Origin: Agrococcus lahaulensis DSM 17612
GTDB taxonomy: Bacteria > Actinomycetota > Actinomycetes > Actinomycetales > Microbacteriaceae
Reading direction: 5' to 3'
NCBI RefSeq assembly: GCF_000425105.1
Contig: NZ_AULD01000006.1
Location: 62,001 to 126,000 of the forward strand
DNA: 64,000 nt
The position numbers and the translations under genes are program-made. This document shows, piece after piece, positions 1 to 9,012 of the stretch. The notes beneath the pieces were generated by a model, which saw only the letters and a list, made by a program, of their open reading frames with translations, had not been told where the DNA came from and did not search any database. The number at the start of each line of letters is the position of its first letter. The stretch's first letter is position 1.

Positions 1-1237
<1,237 letters not shown>

Positions 1238-2638
1238 TCACTCGGCGGCGACGGCGGCGAGCGGTGCGATGCGCGCCGCGCGCCGGCCGGCGGGCACGCT
1301 CGTCGCCACGGCGACGGCGAGGCCGACGGCCGCGAGCGCGAGCGGCAGCTGCCACGGCAGCGACGGCGCGGTCGAGACGACGCCCTGCACCGACGAGAGC
1401 ATCGCGTGCGCGCCGATCCAGCCGTAGAGCGTGCCGATCGCGAAGCCGGTCGAGACCGCGACGATCGTGATCGCGCCCGCCTCGGCCAGCAGCATCGAGC
1501 GCGTCTGGCCGCGGCGGAGGCCGAGCGTGCGCAGCAGCCCGATCTCGCGGGTGCGGCGGCGCACCGACAGCAGCATCGAGGCGACGAAGCCGAGCACGCC
1601 GAGCAGCGCCGAGAAGCCGACGATGCCGGCGAGCACGCTCGTGACGCCCATGAGCACGTCGCGCAGCTGCTGCTGGAAGAAGGGGTCACGCTCGATCGTG
1701 TGGGCGGCCGTCGTGAGCGACGAGCCGGCCGCGATCATCATCGTGACGACCGCCGTCCCCGCGAAGAGCGAGAGCACGAGGGCCGACGTGCGGCCCGGAT
1801 GCGTCGCGAGCGTGCCCGCCGCGGCTCGCGCGGGCACGCTCCGGCCGAGCGCCCGCGACGCGAGCGCGACGAGCGGCGGGGCGATCGCCGGCGCGAGGGC
1901 GACGATCCCCGCCGTGCTCACGACGCCGCCGGCGAAGCCGATGAGCACGGCGAAGGGCGAGACGGGGCCGAGCAGCACCGCCGCGGCGAGCAGCACCGCG
2001 CCGGAGACGAGCGTGACGATGTCGCCGGTGCGGCGGCGCTCGACCGTCGTCTCGACATCGACGGCCGAGCTGCGGAGCGCCTCGAGCGGCGAGACGGCGA
2101 GCACCGAGCGGGTCGCGAGCATCGCGGCCAGCACGGCGGCGGCCGCGACGATCGCGGCGGGCACCGCGGCCCACGGCTCGACGGCCGGCAGGCCGCGCAG
2201 GTCGAGCCCCTCGGGCAGCGCCGCGAAGGCCTCGCTCGCGAGGACGGCGCCACCGACGCCGAGGGCCCACCCGGCGGCCGCGCCGCCGACGCCGACGAGC
2301 GCGAATCCGCCGAGCAGGCGTCGGCGCTCGGCGCGGGAGGAGGCGCCCAGCAGCCGGCGCAGCGCGATCTCGGCGCGCCGGTCCTCCACCGCGCCGGTGA
2401 GCGCCTGGCGGGTGACGATCGCGCCGACGACGATCGAGACGCCGATGAGCAGCGATTGGGCGAGCGCGAGCAGCAGCCGTCCGGTCTCGCTCCCGCCGAT
2501 GAGCGCCTCGCCGTAGAGCTGCAGGGCGGCGTGCTCGATGACGGTCGAGAGCGCGGTGCCGAAGCCCGCGGCGAGCGCGGAGACGGCGAAGGTGAGCCAG
2601 AGGCCGGACCGCGAGGCCCGGCGGTCGGTGCCGCTCAT
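1238..2638 (-). CDS. ABC transporter permease, FtsX/MacB type
   Basis: A 466-residue integral membrane protein built of two FtsX-like units. A TM segment lies near residues 13-35, further TM segments at about 55-80 and 105-135, and a second unit follows from about residue 275 with three more hydrophobic segments and a typical R-R-x-R-E-I-G-L-L-R-x-L-G coupling region near residue 365. This pattern is usual for permeases of MacB/LolCDE-like or bacitracin-type exporters. The start codon overlaps the stop of the upstream ATPase (ATGA at 2635-2638), so the two are translated together. Substrate is unknown; a lipid, peptide or antibiotic is typical. A NarL-type two-component system lies 1.2 kb upstream on the same strand. 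Confidence 0.85.
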   Translation of the reverse strand: MSGTDRRASRSGLWLTFAVSALAAGFGTALSTVIEHAALQLYGEALIGGSETGRLLLALAQSLLIGVSIVVGAIVTRQALTGAVEDRRAEIALRRLLGASSRAERRRLLGGFALVGVGGAAAGWALGVGGAVLASEAFAALPEGLDLRGLPAVEPWAAVPAAIVAAAAVLAAMLATRSVLAVSPLEALRSSAVDVETTVERRRTGDIVTLVSGAVLLAAAVLLGPVSPFAVLIGFAGGVVSTAGIVALAPAIAPPLVALASRALGRSVPARAAAGTLATHPGRTSALVLSLFAGTAVVTMMIAAGSSLTTAAHTIERDPFFQQQLRDVLMGVTSVLAGIVGFSALLGVLGFVASMLLSVRRRTREIGLLRTLGLRRGQTRSMLLAEAGAITIVAVSTGFAIGTLYGWIGAHAMLSSVQGVVSTAPSLPWQLPLALAAVGLAVAVATSVPAGRRAARIAPLAAVAAE

Positions 2639-3378
2639 CGGGCGGCCTCGAGCATGCGCTGGGCGACGGTCGCGGCGTCGGTCGCGGGCAGCTCCTCCTC
2701 GATGCGGCCGTCGCGGAGCAGCACGATCCGCTCGGCGCGCGCGGCGACCGCGGGGTCGTGCGTGACCACGACGATCGCCTGGCCGGCCGCGGCGCTCGCG
2801 ACGAGGATGTCCTGCACCTCGCGCGACGTCGCCGAGTCGAGCGCGCCGGTCGGCTCATCGGCGAGCACGATCGCGGGCCGCTGCGCGAGCGCGCGGGCGA
2901 TCGCGAAGCGCTGCTGCTGGCCGCCGGAGAGCTCGTGCGGGCGACGCTCGGCGAGCGCGGCGACGTCGAGGTCGTCGAGCAGCGCGGCGATGCGCTCGTG
3001 GTCGGGCGCGCGCCCCGCGAGCCGCGCGGGCAGCTTGACGTTCTCGAGCGCGGTGAGGCTCGGCACGAGGTTGAACGACTGGAAGACCACGCCCACCTCG
3101 TCGCGGCGCAGCGCCGTCAGCGCGTCGTCGTCGAGCCCGACGACCGAGCGGCCGCCGATGACGACGTCGCCCGAGCTCGGCGCGTCGAGGCCCGCCGCGA
3201 GGTGCAGGAGCGTCGACTTGCCCGAGCCCGACGGACCCATGACCGCGGTGATCGAGCCCGGCTCGATCGCGAGGTCGATGCCGTCGAGCGCCGTGACGGC
3301 GGCCGCGCCGGATCCATAGCGCTTCGTGACGCCGCGGAGCAGGAGCGCGTGCGAGTGGAGGGATGCGGTGCTGTGCAT
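2635..3378 (-). CDS. ABC transporter ATP-binding protein (MacB/LolD type)
   Basis: A 247-residue ATPase with Walker A G-P-S-G-S-G-K-S-T at residues 48-56, a Q-loop (V-V-F-Q-S-F-N-L-V-P), the signature L-S-G-G-Q-Q-Q-R, Walker B (I-V-L-A-D-E-P-T-G-A-L-D) and the switch His in V-V-T-H-D. The A-D-E-P-T-G-A-L-D stretch is characteristic of the MacB/FtsE/LolD branch. ATG 3378 is used; an in-frame TTG four codons earlier (3390) has no better ribosome site. It energises the permease at 1238-2638. The upstream gap contains two tandem GGATGATCC palindromes, possible operator sites. Confidence 0.88.
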   Translation of the reverse strand: MHSTASLHSHALLLRGVTKRYGSGAAAVTALDGIDLAIEPGSITAVMGPSGSGKSTLLHLAAGLDAPSSGDVVIGGRSVVGLDDDALTALRRDEVGVVFQSFNLVPSLTALENVKLPARLAGRAPDHERIAALLDDLDVAALAERRPHELSGGQQQRFAIARALAQRPAIVLADEPTGALDSATSREVQDILVASAAAGQAIVVVTHDPAVAARAERIVLLRDGRIEEELPATDAATVAQRMLEAAR

Positions 3379-3444
3379 GCTCCCAGTCAACGGCGCGGGC
3401 TCGCGCCCGTCGTCAGCCCCGGGCCGGAACCGGCGTCATCCCCC

Positions 3445-3469
3445 GGGATGATCCCCGCGGATGATCCGC
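3445..3469 (-). promoter_or_regulatory. tandem GGATGATCC palindromes upstream of the ABC exporter
   Basis: GGGATGATCCC (3445-3455) and GCGGATGATCCGC (3457-3469) are two adjacent palindromes 67-91 bases before the ATPase start. A related site, CGGAATCATCCGG (6147-6159), lies 48-60 bases upstream of the histidine kinase start. NarL/LuxR-type regulators bind such dyads. The link to the response regulator at 4238-4885 is an inference. Confidence 0.4.
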
Positions 3470-3480
3470 GCATCCGGCCG

Positions 3481-4224
3481 TCACGGATGCAGCCGCGCGA
3501 GCCGCTTGTCGAGCAGCGCCGCCATGCGCTGCGGGCGCTCGAGCGGCAGCCCGTGGCCCGCGCCCGGGACGATGCGCAGCTCGCTGCCGGGGTGCGCGTC
3601 GTGCAGCAGCCGGGCCGAGTCGCGCATGACCCGGCGCTCGGCGCCGCCGACGACCACGAGCGCGCTGCCGCCCTCGCCCCACCCGTCGGGCACCGAGAAG
3701 CGCAGGTTCTCCCCCACGCTCGCGACGAGCGTCGCGCGCGTGATCGCGGCGCTGCCCGCGAGGTACTCGGGCAGCAGCTCGTGCGGCACGAGCAGCTCGC
3801 GCGCCTGCAGCCGAGCGAACCACGGCATGCGCGCGAGCGGCGCGGTCAGCGCGAGCAGCCCGAGCGTCGCGCCCGCGAGCGGCAGCGGCGCCGCTTGCGC
3901 GCTCACCACGACCGCGTCGGCGACGAGCTCCGGCCGGCGGGCGGCGAGCAGCACCGCGAGCTGCGCGCCGAGCGAGAAGCCCGCGACCACCGCGCCGCCC
4001 GGCGCGCGCTCCTCGAGCAGCGCCTCGAGCGCGGCGAGCGTCTCGGCGTGCGAGCGGTAGGGGTCGGATGCGCTGCGCCCGTGCCCGGGGAGGTCCGGCA
4101 CGAGGGCGCGCACGGGGTGCCGCAGCGCGCCGAGCGTCGGCCGCCACATCCAGCCGCCCACGCCGCCGCCGTGCAGGAGCAGGAGCGGAGGGGCGCCGTC
4201 GGGCCCGGTCTCGTCGACGTGCAT
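3481..4224 (-). CDS. alpha/beta-fold hydrolase
   Basis: A 247-residue alpha/beta hydrolase of unknown substrate. The oxyanion-hole segment L-L-H-G-G-G is at residues 16-21, the D-L-P-G-H-G-R-S strand-turn at 44-51, and the nucleophile elbow G-F-S-L-G with Ser84 at 82-86. A late P-G-A-G-H-G-L-P segment supplies the catalytic His. No signal peptide is present, so it should be cytoplasmic. It follows the response regulator gene with a 13-base gap on the same strand and may be the last gene of the two-component operon. It could be an esterase, a lipase-like enzyme or a C-C hydrolase. Confidence 0.85.
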   Translation of the reverse strand: MHVDETGPDGAPPLLLLHGGGVGGWMWRPTLGALRHPVRALVPDLPGHGRSASDPYRSHAETLAALEALLEERAPGGAVVAGFSLGAQLAVLLAARRPELVADAVVVSAQAAPLPLAGATLGLLALTAPLARMPWFARLQARELLVPHELLPEYLAGSAAITRATLVASVGENLRFSVPDGWGEGGSALVVVGGAERRVMRDSARLLHDAHPGSELRIVPGAGHGLPLERPQRMAALLDKRLARLHP

Positions 4225-4237
4225 GCGGCCCGGCGCT

Positions 4238-4885
4238 TCAGCGCGACTCGCCCGCGAGCCCGTGCTCGTAGGCGAAGACGACGAGCTGCACGCGATCGCG
4301 CAGGCCGAGCTTGCCGAGGATGCGCGAGATGTGGGTCTTGACGGTCGCCTCCGAGACGAACTCGCTGCGGGCGATCTCGGTGTTCGACAGGCCCTTCGCG
4401 GCGAGCGCGAAGATCTGCCGCTCCCGCTCGGTGAGCTCGGCGAACGCGGCGGGCGCCGATTGCCGCTGGCGGCCGAAGGCCTTGAACAGCTCGCGCGTCG
4501 CGCTCGCCGCGACGACCTCGTTGCCCGCGTGCACGGTGCGGATCGCGGCGAGCACGAGCTCGGGCTCGGCGTCCTTGAGCACGAAGCCGGATGCCCCGGC
4601 GCGGATGGCTCGCGCGGCGGCCTCGTCGAGGTCGAAGGTCGTGAGCACGACGACCCGCACGTCGGGGCGCGCCCGCACGATGCGGTCGGTCGCCGAGATG
4701 CCGTCGAGCACGGGCATCCGCACGTCCATGAGCACGACGTCGGGCTGCTGCTCCTCGGCGAGCCGCACCGCTTGCGCGCCGTCGGCCGCCTCGCCGACGC
4801 ACTGCAGGTCGGGCTGCGACTCGATGAGCATGCGGATGCCGCTGCGGAACAGGGCCTGGTCGTCGACGATGAGGACGCGGATCAT
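4238..4885 (-). CDS. NarL/LuxR-family response regulator
   Basis: A 215-residue regulator with an N-terminal receiver domain (acidic pair D8-D9, phosphoacceptor D54 in L-M-D-V-R-M-P, conserved Thr in V-V-L-T-T-F, Lys in F-V-L-K-D) and a C-terminal LuxR helix-turn-helix (L-T-E-R-E-R-Q-I-F-A-L through the T-V-K-T-H-I-S recognition region). ATG 4885 is preferred over an upstream in-frame start at 4924, because it overlaps the kinase stop (ATGA at 4882-4885) and starts directly at the receiver fold. Partner of the kinase at 4882-6099. Likely targets are the nearby ABC exporter and its own operon, based on shared GGATGATYCC-like sites. Confidence 0.93.
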   Translation of the reverse strand: MIRVLIVDDQALFRSGIRMLIESQPDLQCVGEAADGAQAVRLAEEQQPDVVLMDVRMPVLDGISATDRIVRARPDVRVVVLTTFDLDEAAARAIRAGASGFVLKDAEPELVLAAIRTVHAGNEVVAASATRELFKAFGRQRQSAPAAFAELTERERQIFALAAKGLSNTEIARSEFVSEATVKTHISRILGKLGLRDRVQLVVFAYEHGLAGESR

Positions 4886-6099
4886 GCGATCCCCGCCGGG
4901 AACGCGGCGCGCACGCGGAACCACTCGTGCTCGATGCCCGTCCAGACATCGCCGCCCGCGAGCCGCGCCCGCTCGTGCATCCCGCGGACGCCGTGGCCGG
5001 CAGGTCCGGGCGCGGCGGCGAGTCGGTTGTGCACGTCGATCACGATGCCAGGTCCGACCGTCATGAGCCGCACGTGCACCGGCTGGTCGCGATCGCCGTG
5101 CCGGAGCGCGTTCGTGAGCGCCTCCTGCAGCATGCGGTAGGCGGCGATGTCGGCCGTGCGCGGCAGCGGGGGCCGCCCGCCCACCCGCTCGAGCCGCACG
5201 TCGAGGCCGCTGCCGCGCATCCGCTCGACGAGGGCGTCGACGTCGTCGAGCGAGGCGACGGGGTCGGGCGCCTCGCTGTGGCGCAGCTGCGCGAGCAGCA
5301 GCCGCACGTCACCGAGCGCTTGCTTCGCGGTGCCCGCGATCGTCTCGAGCGTCGCGTCCTTGACGGCAGGATCGGGCGTGTAGCGCGCGCCGTTCGCCTG
5401 CGCGATGACGACGGCGAGCGAGTGGGCGACGACGTCGTGCATGTCGCGGGCGAGGGCGGCGCGCTCCTCCTGCTCGGTCGCGCGGCGGCTCGAGACCTGC
5501 GCGACCTCGACGGCGGCCTCCGAGCGGGCGACGGAGGAGACGCCCCAGCCGATGAGGATCGTCATCGAGAAGAGCAGCATCGGCGGCACCCAGATGAACA
5601 CCGCGAACCGCAGCACCTCGTCGATGGGCACGAGCTGGCCGGGCGAGTAGCCCGCGAGGCCGCCGGTCGTCGTGATCCAGTAGGCCGCGAGCAGGGAGGC
5701 GACGAGCGAGAGCCCGGCGGCCGCGAGCCGGCCGGGCCAGCGGCAGAAGCGGCCGGCGGAGTAGAGCGGCACGAGCACCGCGAACCAGATCGGGAAGAGC
5801 GGCGCCGCGAGGGCGACGTGCACGGCGGCGAGCGCGACGAGCCCGGCGAGGGCGAGCACGGGCCAGCGGCGGCGCACGAGGATCGACGCGCCGATCGCCG
5901 CCGTCTCGATCGCGCACAGCAGCCAGTGCCAGCCCCAGTCGAAGAACAGCGCGCCGATGAGCAGCGTCGGCACGGCGAGCATGCCGAGCGTGACGGCCGC
6001 GATCACGCCGTCGACGCGGAGCGCGTCGCGGTCGAGCGCGGCGCGCGCGGGCGCCGGCTCGGCGGGCTGCGCGTCGGTCGCGATGGGGTCGGCGGTCAC
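4882..6099 (-). CDS. two-component sensor histidine kinase, HisKA_3 (NarL/DesK class)
   Basis: A 405-residue membrane kinase. Residues from about 30 to 190 contain five or six hydrophobic helices, so the sensor is membrane-embedded with no large extracellular domain. The dimerisation/phosphoacceptor region contains R-D-M-H-D-V-V-A-H-S-L with the phosphorylated His near residue 221. The ATPase part shows an N box (Q-E-A-L-T-N-A-L-R-H) and a G box (G-H-G-V-R-G-M-H-E-R). GTG 6099 is chosen because upstream in-frame sequence antisense to era is not protein-like and TACGCT (plus 6107-6112) lies 7 bases before it. Intramembrane-sensing kinases of this kind often pair with neighbouring ABC exporters and sense cell-envelope stress. 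That role is inferred. Confidence 0.9.
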   Translation of the reverse strand: MTADPIATDAQPAEPAPARAALDRDALRVDGVIAAVTLGMLAVPTLLIGALFFDWGWHWLLCAIETAAIGASILVRRRWPVLALAGLVALAAVHVALAAPLFPIWFAVLVPLYSAGRFCRWPGRLAAAGLSLVASLLAAYWITTTGGLAGYSPGQLVPIDEVLRFAVFIWVPPMLLFSMTILIGWGVSSVARSEAAVEVAQVSSRRATEQEERAALARDMHDVVAHSLAVVIAQANGARYTPDPAVKDATLETIAGTAKQALGDVRLLLAQLRHSEAPDPVASLDDVDALVERMRGSGLDVRLERVGGRPPLPRTADIAAYRMLQEALTNALRHGDRDQPVHVRLMTVGPGIVIDVHNRLAAAPGPAGHGVRGMHERARLAGGDVWTGIEHEWFRVRAAFPAGIA

Positions 6100-6146
6100 G
6101 CCTGCCAGCGTATGGCGGCGGGCGGATGCGTCGGCGTGCGCGGGCG

Positions 6147-6159
6147 CGGAATCATCCGG
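6147..6159 (-). promoter_or_regulatory. candidate operator CGGAATCATCCGG upstream of the kinase operon
   Basis: A 13-bp near-palindrome about 50 bases upstream of the kinase start. Read on the minus strand it contains GGATGATTCC, matching the paired GGATGATCC sites in front of the ABC exporter genes. It may be an autoregulatory site of the response regulator. Confidence 0.35.
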
Positions 6160-6189
6160 GAGGGGGACAACGGCGCCGCTCCTCCCCCG

Positions 6190-6274
6190 CTCGTCGAGTA
6201 GCGGCCGCAGGCCGCGTATCGAGACGGAGCAGCCGGGTCTCGATACGCCGCTGCGCGGGCTGCTCGACCAGCGG
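6190..6274. repeat. REP-like imperfect palindrome with GTATCGAGAC core
   Basis: Perfect inner arms GTATCGAGAC (6216-6225) and GTCTCGATAC (6237-6246) flank an 11-base spacer. The outer flanks (about 6191-6215 and 6247-6274) also match each other as diverged inverted copies, containing GTCGAGTAGC and its counterpart GCTGCTCGAC. The whole makes an 80-base foldback in the 272-base gap between the kinase operon and era. Dispersed palindromes with this core are familiar from Microbacteriaceae genomes, from memory. Only one copy is in this window. Confidence 0.6.
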
Positions 6275-6322
6275 AAGGCGGGCCCTCGAGACGCGCGCGG
6301 CCGAGCCGCGCGCTCCTCGGGC

Positions 6323-6375
6323 TTGAGTCCTCCGCGCTCAACGCGGCGTTGCCGCATTGAGCGCTGCGGACTCAA
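6323..6375 (-). terminator. nested hairpin at the 3' end of era
   Basis: Arms 6323-6341 and 6357-6375 pair over 19 positions with two mismatches (TTGAGTCC ... GGACTCAA at the base), and an inner GCGGC/GCCGC stem caps the loop. The era stop codon (6372-6374) lies inside the outer arm. It probably ends the long hrcA-era transcript. Confidence 0.6.
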
Positions 6376-7262
6376 AACCCGAAGCGGCCCAGCTGCTTCG
6401 GGTCGCCCTGCCACTCCTTCGCGACCTTCACGCGCAGGTCGAGGTGCACCTGGGTGCCGACGATGCGCTCGATCTCGCGCCGCGCATCCGCCCCCACCTG
6501 CCGCAGCCGCGAGCCGCCCTTGCCGATGATGATGCCCTTCTGGCTGTCGCGCTCGACCCAGAGGTTCGCGTAGACGTCGGTGAGCTCGCGGTCCTCGCGG
6601 CGCACGATGTCGTCGAGCGTCACCATGATCGAGTGCGGCAGCTCGTCGCGCACGCCCTCGAGCGCGGCCTCGCGGATGAGCTCGGCGATGCGCACCGAGA
6701 GCGGCTCCTCCGTCGTCGTCTCGGCCTCGTAGAGCGGCGGCCCCTCGGGCAGCAGCTCGACGAGCGCGTCGACGAGCACGTCGAGCTGGTGGCCCGCGAC
6801 CGACGACAGCGGCACGATCGCGTCCCACTCCCGCAGCTCGCTCACCGCGAGCAGCTGCTGCGCGACGCGCTCCTTCGAGGCGGCGTCGGTCTTCGTCACG
6901 ACGGCGACCTTCTTCGCGCGCGGGAAGCCCTCGAGCTGCTGGTCGATGTAGCGGTCGCCGGGCCCGAGCGGCTCGTCGGCCGGCACACACAGGCAGATGA
7001 CGTCGACGTCGCCGAGCGTCGTCTGCACGACGGCGTTGAGCCGCTTGCCGAGCAGCGTACGCGGCTTGTGCATGCCCGGGGTGTCGACGATGACGAGCTG
7101 CGCGTCGTCGCGGTGCACGACGCCGCGGATCGCGTGGCGCGTCGTCTGCGGCTTCGACGACGTGATCGCGATCTTCTCGCCCACGAGCGCGTTCATGAGC
7201 GTCGACTTGCCCGCGTTGGGCCTCCCGACGAAGGTGACGAATCCGCTCCGGTGCTCGCTCAT
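6372..7262 (-). CDS. era: GTPase Era
   Basis: A 296-residue Era GTPase, a membrane-associated factor that binds the 3' end of 16S rRNA and assists 30S maturation. It has G1 G-R-P-N-A-G-K-S (about 14-21), G3 D-T-P-G (about 62-65), G4 as T-K-T-D (about 126-129; N/T-K-x-D) and a C-terminal KH domain with G-I-I-I-G-K-G-G. The start ATG 7262 overlaps the stop of the CNNM gene (ATGA, 7259-7262). It is the last gene of the hrcA-to-era operon, next to ybeY, another 16S maturation factor. Confidence 0.96.
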   Translation of the reverse strand: MSEHRSGFVTFVGRPNAGKSTLMNALVGEKIAITSSKPQTTRHAIRGVVHRDDAQLVIVDTPGMHKPRTLLGKRLNAVVQTTLGDVDVICLCVPADEPLGPGDRYIDQQLEGFPRAKKVAVVTKTDAASKERVAQQLLAVSELREWDAIVPLSSVAGHQLDVLVDALVELLPEGPPLYEAETTTEEPLSVRIAELIREAALEGVRDELPHSIMVTLDDIVRREDRELTDVYANLWVERDSQKGIIIGKGGSRLRQVGADARREIERIVGTQVHLDLRVKVAKEWQGDPKQLGRFGF

Positions 7263-8536
7263 GCCTCGGCCTCCGCCGTCGTCTCGGCCTCGACGATGCG
7301 CGAGACCTCCATCTCGCCCGCGAGCCGGCCGCGGCCGTCGAGCGAGCGCACCTCGATGCGCAGCCCCGCGACGTGCACGACGTCGCCGACCTCGGCGATG
7401 CGCCCGAGCTCCTTCTGCACGAGCCCGCCGACGGTGTCGACCTCCTCGTCGTCGAGCGAGAGGTCGAAGAGGTCGCCGAGCTCGTCGATCTGCAGCCGCG
7501 CCGAGACGCGCCACGAGCCGTCGCCGACCTCGACGACCTCGCTGCGGCCCCGGTCGTGCTCGTCGTGGATCTCGCCCACGAGCTCCTCGACGAGGTCCTC
7601 GAGCGTCACGAGCCCGGCGATGCCCCCGTACTCGTCGACGACCATCGCGACGTGCACGCGATCGGCCTGCATGAGCGCGAGCGTGTCGTCGGCCTTCTTC
7701 GACTCCGGCACGAGCAGCGCGGGGCGCGCGAGCTCCTCGGCGGTCTCGGATGCGTCGGGCCGCCACGTGCGGGAGCGCACGACGTCGCGCAAGTACAGGA
7801 TGCCGAGGATCTCGTCGGTCGACTCCCCCACGACCGGCATGCGCGAGAGGCCGTTGTCGAGGAACTGCCGAAGCGCATCCTGCGCCGTGACGTCGCGCTC
7901 GACGACGATCATGTCGGGGCGCGGCACCATCACCTCGCGCACGAGCGTCTCGTTGAACTCGAAGATCGAGTGGATGAGCTCGCGGTCCTCGTCCTCGAGC
8001 ACGTCGCTCTCAGCGGCGGCGTCGACCATCGACAGCAGCTGCGCCTCGGTCGTGAACGCGGTCTCGCGCTGCCGGCCGGGCGTCACCTTCTCGCCCACGG
8101 TCGCGACGAGCATCGCGATGGGTCCCATGAGCACGCGCCAGAAGCGCAGGAAGCCGGCGGATGCGCGCAGGAGCGCGACGGCGTGCTGACGGCCGACGGC
8201 GCGCGGGCTCGTGCCGACGAGCACGAAGGAGACGACGATCATGACGCCCCCGGCGACGAGCAGCGTGATCCACCACTCGGTGACGAGCGAGTCGACCGCG
8301 AGGGCGACGAGCACCGCGGCGATCGTCTCGCACATGATGCGGCCGAACTGGAGCGTCATGACGTGGCCGCGCAGGTCGTCGGCGATCGCGAGCATCTTCC
8401 TGCCGCGGCGGGCGGCGACCGCCGCCTCCTGCAGCTCGGCGCGCGAGACGACGCCGAGCGCCGCATCGCACGCGGCGAGCCAGGCGCCGAAGACGATCAG
8501 CAGCCCTGCGACGACGAAGAGGACGACCTCGAACAT
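7259..8536 (-). CDS. CNNM/CorC-type hemolysin-family transporter with CBS pair
   Basis: A 425-residue protein starting at an ATG that overlaps the ybeY stop (TGATG). The N-terminal half is a DUF21/CNNM transmembrane domain (hydrophobic segments near residues 1-20, 55-80, 85-110 and about 135). Two CBS domains follow at about 200-340, including V-M-V-P-R-P-D and V-V-D-E-Y-G-G-I-A-G-L-V-T. A CorC_HlyC C-terminal domain follows, with V-D-T-V-G-G-L-V. Family members are linked to magnesium/cobalt efflux and stress. This gene is commonly found between ybeY and era in actinobacteria. The older name hemolysin C is misleading. Confidence 0.9.
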   Translation of the reverse strand: MFEVVLFVVAGLLIVFGAWLAACDAALGVVSRAELQEAAVAARRGRKMLAIADDLRGHVMTLQFGRIMCETIAAVLVALAVDSLVTEWWITLLVAGGVMIVVSFVLVGTSPRAVGRQHAVALLRASAGFLRFWRVLMGPIAMLVATVGEKVTPGRQRETAFTTEAQLLSMVDAAAESDVLEDEDRELIHSIFEFNETLVREVMVPRPDMIVVERDVTAQDALRQFLDNGLSRMPVVGESTDEILGILYLRDVVRSRTWRPDASETAEELARPALLVPESKKADDTLALMQADRVHVAMVVDEYGGIAGLVTLEDLVEELVGEIHDEHDRGRSEVVEVGDGSWRVSARLQIDELGDLFDLSLDDEEVDTVGGLVQKELGRIAEVGDVVHVAGLRIEVRSLDGRGRLAGEMEVSRIVEAETTAEAEA

Positions 8537-9012
8537 CAGCGGACGCGGCCGGGCGTGCCGCTGTCGGCCGCCTCGAACGCCGCGAGCAGCGTGTCCTGCA
8601 GCTCGAACATCTCGTCGCGCTCCGCCGGCTCGGCGTGGTCGAAGCCGAGCAGGTGGAGGAGTCCGTGCGTCGTGAGGAGCCGCAGCTCGGTCATGAGCGA
8701 GTGGTTCGCCTCGAGCGCCTGCTGCTGCGCCACCTCGGGGCACAGCACGATGTCGCCGAGCAGGCCGGCGGGCGCCGGCCGGTCGTGGCTGCCGGGCCGC
8801 AGCTCGTCCATCGGGAAGGAGAGCACGTCGGTCGGGCCGGGCTCGTCCATCCACTGGACGTGCAGCTGCTCCATCGCCGCGACGTCGACGAGCGCGATCG
8901 AGACGTCGGCGTCGGGGTGCACGAAGAGCTTCTCGAGGTGGTGCGCGACGAGCCGCACGAGCTGCGCCTCGTCGACCGACGCATCCGTCTCGTTCAGGAG
9001 GTCGATCGACAT
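8536..9012 (-). CDS. ybeY: rRNA maturation RNase YbeY
   Basis: A 158-residue zinc-dependent endoribonuclease of late 16S rRNA processing and 70S quality control. The metal site H-G-L-L-H-L-L-G-F-D-H matches the family pattern HGxLHLxGxDH near residues 115-125. The upstream T-D-V-L-S-F-P motif is also present. The start abuts the phoH stop at 9012 and its own stop overlaps the following CNNM start. Gene order phoH-ybeY-CNNM-era is conserved widely in actinobacteria. Confidence 0.96.
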   Translation of the reverse strand: MSIDLLNETDASVDEAQLVRLVAHHLEKLFVHPDADVSIALVDVAAMEQLHVQWMDEPGPTDVLSFPMDELRPGSHDRPAPAGLLGDIVLCPEVAQQQALEANHSLMTELRLLTTHGLLHLLGFDHAEPAERDEMFELQDTLLAAFEAADSGTPGRVR

